Shown here: piece after piece, positions 57,945 through 64,000 of the stretch
Numbering within the stretch: position 1 is the first letter of the stretch
How the letters are laid out: each line of letters starts with the position of its first letter
Assembly (NCBI GenBank): GCA_014898415.1
Contig: RCTD01000004.1
Coordinates: 557,001 to 621,000, forward strand
Source: Stromatinia cepivora
Taxonomy: Eukaryota > Ascomycota > Leotiomycetes > Helotiales > Sclerotiniaceae
Direction: 5' to 3'
DNA length: 64,000 nt
Notes under the pieces: generated by a model
Databases searched by the model: none
What the model was told of the DNA's origin: nothing
The model's input: only the letters and a program-made list of their open reading frames with translations
Made by a program: the position numbers and the translations under genes

Positions 57945-60633
57945 ATGGATTCGACATCTATGAATTTGTTACGATCCGCAGTGAACGGCGAGGAGGAACT
58001 AAATTTGTCAATGGGAGACGTCGAAAATTCTCCCGGAACCTCCCATCCACAATCTCCAGGAGCCAAGTCGAAAAAGAGGAAACCATCAGATGGGAATGGA
58101 GAATCTACAAATCCAGAAAAAAAGAAACGTTCTTCGATTGCATGTACAAATTGTAGAAGTCGAAAAGTACGGTGCGATGTGGAGCGTAGTGAGCGCGTCA
58201 ATGATGCTGGAGAAAGAGTGTGCAACAACTGTGCGATTGATGGAATACAATGTCTAGTTCCAGGAAGTAAGAGGAGAAGGTTAGTCACCGGGACCTCGGA
58301 AGCCTCGATCCCAATTCTGCATCCTTGATTGACTTACACAATAAACAGAACCAAACGAGGTAGTACCGACAATGTCGAAGCAGCTCCACTCCAAGTCTAC
58401 GCAGATAATCTAGTGAACCCGCAACATATATCGAACGATGGTTTGAGACGGGTGTCTGAAGCTAGCATTGCATATTCACCTCAACATGCCCTTCCACATT
58501 CGTCTCAACATGTACCTCATTCAATTTGTAAGTAGGAGCTCGATCAGAGACCGCGATTCTTACGCAATGATATACTAATATTACCAGACCAGTCAGCCCT
58601 CGGTAGAAAGGAAAGCTCCGATATTGATGGGCAAAGACTCGCACAACTAACATCTCGGGCTTCTCTGACCGGTGATCTGGTTCGCACACGTTTGGCATCC
58701 TCTCCACCTCCTTCGTTAAAACACTCACTTCCGGCATACATCAACCCCCTTCCTTCGAAAATGACCTCTGTCGATATAGACTATCTTTGGGCGAAAAGCG
58801 CATTACTCATTCCCGAACCTCCCATACGAAATGCTCTGCTTCAAGCCTTTATCGAATATATTTATCCATATATGCCACTTCTGGAATTACACAAAGTTTT
58901 ACAAATAATCAATGATGAAGGGGTATCTGGCTCAATGAGTCTCTTGCTTTTCCAATCAATTATGTTTTCTGGGACGGCTTTTGTGGACATGGATAGTTTG
59001 AAACGTGCTGGATATCGTACGAGGAAAGCAGCGAGGAAGGCTTTCTTCCAGAGGGCCCGAGTACGTGCTGAATTTACATGGACTAGTTTGGAGCAATGCT
59101 AACCATATCCAGGTCCTCTATGATCTGGATTACGAAAATGATATGTTAACCGTAGTGCAATCTCTCCTTCTCATGACATACTGGTACGAAACGCCGGAAG
59201 ACTACAAAGATACATGGCATTGGATGGGTAGAGCCATAGATCATGCATATACGCTTGCGTTGCATCGAGACCCGAAGGGAATGGACGCTGATCATAAATT
59301 GAGAAAGCGAGTATGGTGGTCATGTTTTATGAGAGATCGACTCATCGCATTGGGCATGAGACGTCCGACTAGGGTCAAGGATGAAGATTGCGACGTACCA
59401 ATGTTGACTGAAGATGATTTCGAGATCAAGGCACTTGACCCGCGAAACTCGATCATTTCTTTGGAATGTTCTTTGATAAGAGATGTTGAGGCTCAACGAG
59501 ATTTGGCTCTTATGTGCATTTCGAAGGCACAGTTGTGTTTATGTATCAGCCAAGTCTTGGTAGCACAATACTCTGTCCTTGGGAGACATCAAGGTGCGTC
59601 CAGCGATGCTGGAAGTACCACATCACAAATTATGCTATTTCCCAAGAAGTCAGCGTCAACAGAAGAGGTCGAACAATGCGATTTGGCACTCGACCACTGG
59701 AAGAAATATCTTCCCCAAGCATGTGTCTATTCGAATCGGATGAAAGACGAGAGTAGTGGACGACCATTATTCGTGGCATGTTCATTATTACATATGATTT
59801 ACTTTACCGCGACTTCTGCTTTGCACAGGCCACGGGTTTTACCTGCTGGCCCAAATCATTCAGAACCACCAACACTTTTCGAGCTTTCACGGGAGGTGGT
59901 AACCAAAGCTGCTTTGGGGACTACAAATATCATTCGTGATATGCATAACTTTGACCTGGAGAGATACCTTCCCACCACGGGCGTTACAGCTCTACTTCCA
60001 GCTATAATTATTCATTTATTGTTGGTCAGATCTCCAAAGGAAAATGAGAGGCAATCCGCTCTAGACGGATTTTGTCTATGCATGACCGTTCTCGAAAGTT
60101 TACGGGACAACTACTCATCAGCGGATTACGCCACCCAATTTTTGGAGGCTGCTGTTCGAAAAGCAGGCATGGAAGATATCATAAGCCGTGCCAGAGAGGC
60201 GGCAAGGCGTGAGGATGCTAAGCGTAAAGCGGCTCTAGCATATGAGAAGCAACGGGCACAGCTTGAGCGCATGCAAGGTTCTATGGGTGAGAGGATCACG
60301 CCACCAGTCGATACTCATTTGAATGGATTTGAGTCTTTGGGGACTCTCGTTGATAACTCAACAGCGATATACAATGGTCACTTGGCTCACTCGCCCCCAG
60401 ATAGTGACGCTCTCCTTGGCGGAACAGGGCCGGCACTTCCCCCGGACCCAAATGATATGTTCGAATTTTTGGACATAAACTATAACGAAGGTGGTGAATC
60501 AGGAGGATTCTATGATATGGATCTCTTCAGTCGAGAGATCCCTGGATTTGGTAGCGGAATGCCCAGTCCTCACATGGGAGGAGATAATCTTACGTTGTTT
60601 GACCAATCATACATGAATGTGATGGGCATGTAA
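57945..60633 (+). CDS. Zn2Cys6 transcription factor, CTF1/FarA-like
   Basis: Four exons, 57945-58279, 58349-58527, 58588-59060 and 59113-60633, give 835 aa with introns of 69, 60 and 52 nt. The zinc cluster has Cys at 67, 70, 77, 93, 96 and 103, so 15 residues separate the third and fourth Cys, longer than usual. A basic K-R-R-R linker follows. The middle carries the fungal-specific transcription factor domain: P-Y-M-P-L-L-E-L-H, W-Y-E-T-P-E-D-Y-K-D-T-W-H-W-M-G, A-L-H-R-D-P, R-V-W-W-S-C-F and R-D-R-L-I-A-L-G-M-R-R-P. This order is typical of cutinase transcription factor 1 and FarA/FarB regulators, which control lipid and cutin catabolism. The exact subgroup is inferred. The acidic, Gly/Asn-rich C-terminus may activate transcription. 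Confidence 0.9.
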
Positions 60634-62154
60634 GCTAATGTTTGAGGTCTGACGTGGTGAAGTTCCTTCATTTGATGTTTTCGTTTTTGTGTGGTGAAGG
60701 CAGGCGTTATTAGACCGGGATTTATTGTGTATGCGGGAAAAATAGCCGGACCGGAGAGAACTTTTCATTCATCCATTTCGTGTTAGATGATGAATGATGG
60801 CTCTGTTATGTATGGTTTGAGCTGAGGCTATGGCTCCTGAAATAGATTATAATGACGATGGAATGAAATTGAACGGCAAGACAGCATGGATAAAATTGGG
60901 GCATATTTTCGCGTTATAAAAGTGGGATAGATGGTCAAGAGGTCTTGAAATGTAATGAATGGATTATGAGATATTATCTAGTGCTTTTCTTTTGATTTTT
61001 AGTATGTGTTTCTATGTAATGTGAGAGATGAGATGACGATGAATGAATAACAGATCCTCCTTGAATGCATACAGCACGATTTGGTAATCGTCTGTGCAAA
61101 AGGGTGGTGGATATTTTATTTGTGGTAGGATGGAGGATGCGCGTGACAATGTTGAAGGGAAGGTTACGTGTGTATATCCTCGGATACCTAAAAATTCACC
61201 GACTAGTCCCCATGCCCATCCCCATCCCCGCAACTCCATTCTCGGTACTTACTCGGTACGGTATGTATGGTACGGAGGTCGCACCACGTATATAGATGCG
61301 AATGTCGGTATTTACAGAGCCTTACAGGGTATCAACACTACAATAGTCCCTGTAAATTTTCAATTTGAATTTTGATTGGTTTAAATTAGGGTCAAATGAG
61401 CCTATAATAATTAGTTACATCGAATAGATTGGAAGTATTATACCTATTCAAGAACTGATTTACAGGGATTTGGTGCTGAATTTACAGGGAGTCAAATGCT
61501 AATTTATAGGGTTCGATTTGCATTGGCTCGATTAACCTCAATTATAGTGTGCTACAGTGGAGATCGCCCTGTAAGGCCTATAGTCGCATCCTCCGTACGG
61601 TGCGGTAGTTCCAACACGCTAGTTTAGATTGAGTCTGATATGATGTGGGGAAATGGGGAAATGGGAAAAAGGGGAGAGGGGAATAGCCGAGAGTTTCGTT
61701 TGTGGGATGGGGATGGGGATGGGGATGATGTATATATATATATAATGTGAAGAATCAGTTTGGTGGAATTTATTTTATGGGGTGGGGTTTGAATGGGATG
61801 CGATAGGGTGGGATGGCTGATGGATGCTGATGGGATAGATATTGATGGTTAATGTTTGTAGATTTAAAGGGGGGAGGAAAATGAATTGGTAGATATTTGA
61901 GGTATAGTATATTATAGTATGGGTATTGATGTTGATCCGGCCTACTAGAGTAGGAAGAGAGATTGGGAAATGGAAAAGGAAAATATATTTTTGCTGTTTA
62001 TTTTTATTTTTGAGGGATTGTGTTATAGTTATGAGGATGGGATGATGGGATGATAGGATAGGATGGGAGAGTTTGGGAGATGTGGTTTTTATTTTGGGTG
62101 TGGCCAATTGATGAGTTGTGAGAGCAGGTACTTGTGGTGAATTTGAGTTCGTAG
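60634..62154. other. Intergenic, repeats, no firm gene
   Basis: Holds the end of the transcription-factor transcript, the ttacaggg element at 61270-61598, ggatgg runs at 61705-61728 and tatata at 61731-61743. A 127-codon minus frame at 61775-62158 is low-complexity and not accepted. Confidence 0.5.
61270..61598. mobile_element. Inverted-repeat element with internal ttacaggg copies, about 329 bp
   Basis: Outer arms share gtacggagg and gatgcga in inverse orientation, and inner arms share gccttacaggg. Between them are further ttacaggg/ccctgtaa copies near 61348, 61461 and 61479, with a degenerate one at about 61505. No coding capacity and no clear target duplication, so it may be a MITE or a folded structure of other origin. 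Confidence 0.5.
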
Positions 62155-62415
62155 TCATGAAGTGAATTCGTCTATTTCTGGGTGTGCTGTGTCCATAAGG
62201 AACTCTTGTGCTGTATGTTGGGATTTGTAGTCATCGAGAAAGTGTACTTTGGACTTTAAAGGGGGTAGCTGCATTCCTTTTTCGGTTTTATGTTCAGCAT
62301 GACGATGATCTAATATTGTTATTGGCGCTGGCTGGATAGCGTAGACTTTATCACCGTCCAATTTGAGCGCTGTATCGAATATTCTCTGGATATTCGAGAA
62401 TAGTTTCTTCAACAA
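62155..62415 (-). CDS. Small hypothetical protein, low confidence
   Basis: An 86-aa minus frame with fairly normal composition: an amphipathic start (M-L-K-K-L-F-S-N-I-Q-R-I-F), a Lys/His-rich middle and an acidic end. It has no domain, no intron and no neighbour that suggests a role. It could be the remnant of a larger gene or chance. Kept only because its codon use is less AT-biased than surrounding DNA. Confidence 0.3.
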   Translation of the reverse strand: MLKKLFSNIQRIFDTALKLDGDKVYAIQPAPITILDHRHAEHKTEKGMQLPPLKSKVHFLDDYKSQHTAQEFLMDTAHPEIDEFTS

Positions 62416-63221
62416 GTTTGTTTACAAACTAACTGATACTAATACTGCATTAACTCGCAAGTCATCTTGGTGTCGAATCTTCGTGGCTTTAAAATAGTTG
62501 GATATAAAAAAGTTGAAGTTTGGAGTTGTGATGGTGGATTGGTTCATGAATTGGGCACATCTTTAGTAGAACAGAAAGAATAATGGCTTGTCACTGTGTA
62601 GACCACGATGAATATGTCGTCGACGGGGTTCGAGTTGCTTTTTATTTTTATAGAGTAGGCTAACAACAGCAGGAGCCGGCACTGAAGTGTCGTTTACTCC
62701 AAACTATGTATATAGAAAGAAGTTGGCCGATAAAGTAAGGCGTAGACGATTCGTTCTTCTCCTTCTATCATAGAGTGCTCTGATTAAATGCTAATGTGTA
62801 CTGCTATCAGAAAACCTAAATTTATTCTGAGCAACACCCACCTATTGGTGTCGTTAATCGTGAAGTGAATGACGATATCATCATTATACATCGGGCCTGC
62901 AGCAAATCTCGTGTAACCTCATCTTGCGAGATGATTAATGGTTACATGGCATTCGGCCAATAGCAATACGTATGTAATCTATTCCTTGTCAACAGCCTCA
63001 CTTGAACCTATCTCCAGTCACATCATGGTAGCCATGACCACTACGCAGTGTAGCCTTCATCACTTGAGCACCATTTCTCGCTAGCTCCGACCGATCACAC
63101 GCCATTCGGAGATGAACCGAATGTCAGGCAGATGGATTAAGGCTTCTTGGTTGCTAGGCTTTCCGTCTTTTGAATGGTGAGCCATCAACTCACATCGTCT
63201 CAAGGCATTATCACCTATTGC
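62416..63221. other. Intergenic, no gene seen
   Basis: No supported frame. Normal base composition up to the MITE target site cctattgc at 63214-63221. Confidence 0.5.
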
Positions 63222-63772
63222 TAGGCTGCGCAACGGGTACCCATGGGGCGGGTAATGATCTCGATAAATAACCCGCAGATTATTTGTGACGGGGCGGATA
63301 ATTCAAAATTTGGGATGGGTAATCCACAGAGTGGATACAGATTATCCGTAAATATCCATCTATTCGTATATTGTATAATATTTCATAAAACTAATATAAT
63401 TTTATAATTAGTATAAAAATTAGTATAAATTTAAACTTGGATCATTTTTGGATTATAAAATGATCTAAGAATAGTTTCAAATTTAAACGAAAAGTAGATA
63501 ATCTATAGATAATCCGTGGATTATCTGTAAATAATCCATATACCTATAGATTATTTGCAAATTATCTATATATCCATGGATTACCTGTGGATAATCTATC
63601 TATCTATAAGTAGATGGGTTATCTGTAGATAATCTGTGGATTATCTATAACAGAGCGAGTAATTTTAAATCTGGATGGATAATCTGCGGGGTGGGTAGGA
63701 CCTTTGATGGGTATCCACGGGGCGGATTATCCGCGGATAATCTATGGGTACAGATAATTTTTGCGTAGCCTA
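63222..63772. mobile_element. hAT-type MITE, 551 bp, 8-bp target duplication
   Basis: Ends taggctgcgcaa and its near complement, with a perfect 8-bp duplication cctattgc at 63214-63221 and 63773-63780, the hallmark of hAT transposition. Subterminal gggtacccat and many ggataatc motifs fill the element, as in the copy at 51732. No transposase, so it needs an autonomous hAT elsewhere. Confidence 0.92.
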
Positions 63773-64000
63773 CCTATTGCTTTGACATTGGTCACTTCTT
63801 TAACAACAATTCTACAATTACCAGGTCCATAGAAGGCAACGCTCAAGACAATTTTCCACTGAATGTCTTGCAGAATATGACTCGTCACAAGGTAAGATTC
63901 ATGCACGAGATGTCTTTATGTATGCACTGGTTGAATGACTTGTTCAATGGTCCGTCATTGATTCCCTACTCGTCATATATAAGTGCAAACCTAGCAAGGT
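63773..64000. other. End of window, no gene seen
   Basis: The 228 bp to the right edge show no open frame of note; a gene could begin beyond the edge. Confidence 0.5.

Noticed and set aside
61775..62158. 127-codon minus frame rich in Thr/Ser/Pro/Ile
   Set aside because: Reflects G-rich simple repeats on the plus strand; no domain and no splice support.

Overview
The window is chromosomal DNA of a filamentous ascomycete. The genes carry short introns (about 48-160 nt) with GTRNGT donors, CTRAY branch sites and YAG acceptors. Families typical of Pezizomycotina are present: 2EXR, DUF7580, RTA1-like, CYP55 nitric oxide reductase and CTF1/FarA-like Zn2Cys6 factors. A 7-kb AT-rich block shows C-to-T/G-to-A decay typical of repeat-induced point mutation (RIP). 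The gene set and the Fot1/pogo-type elements suggest a leotiomycete, perhaps Sclerotiniaceae; that placement is inference. No tRNA, rRNA or CRISPR was seen.

Layout. 1-8.6 kb: a 2EXR-domain gene, a membrane-anchored paraoxonase/arylesterase-like gene, a small Cys-rich coiled-coil gene on the minus strand, and an acidic hypothetical gene with an ambiguous 3' end. 9.0-17.0 kb: a transposon island. It holds a 1.2-kb inverted-repeat element with internal tandem repeats, a 411-bp MITE, a head-to-tail array of 2,045-bp RIP-decayed units (one interrupted by a 187-bp solo LTR), and a 1,851-bp Fot1/pogo element whose transposase is broken only by stop codons. 17.9-24.9 kb: an accessory cluster with a beta/gamma-crystallin plus aerolysin-like gene, then a divergent pair encoding a DUF7580 protein and a large Cys/His zinc-finger protein. 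25.7-26.7 kb: a dead RTA1-type gene. 26.7-31 kb: no convincing gene.

31-50 kb is gene-rich: a disordered KEN-box protein, a large four-pass membrane protein, a CYP55/P450nor-like cytochrome with altered proton-relay residues, a hypothetical gene, an Arg/Ser/Pro-rich protein with a conserved C-terminal part, PGA2 and MHF1/CENP-S from a shared 453-bp promoter region, and an F-box gene. 50-64 kb: an NADP-type zinc alcohol dehydrogenase and a CTF1/FarA-like transcription factor, separated by repeat-rich DNA. The repeats include two related hAT-type MITEs, a TA-flanked 275-bp MITE, a long CTCCCT hexamer tract and a ttacaggg-rich inverted-repeat element.

The housekeeping genes (PGA2, MHF1, ADH, transcription factor) look independent of each other. 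The most unusual unit is the 17.9-24.9 kb accessory segment beside the transposon island: a pore-forming-toxin-like gene followed by a DUF7580/zinc-finger pair. A role in non-self response or interference competition is possible, but nothing in the sequence proves it. Exon boundaries were read by eye from splice motifs and frame continuity; every multi-exon model given totals a multiple of three.
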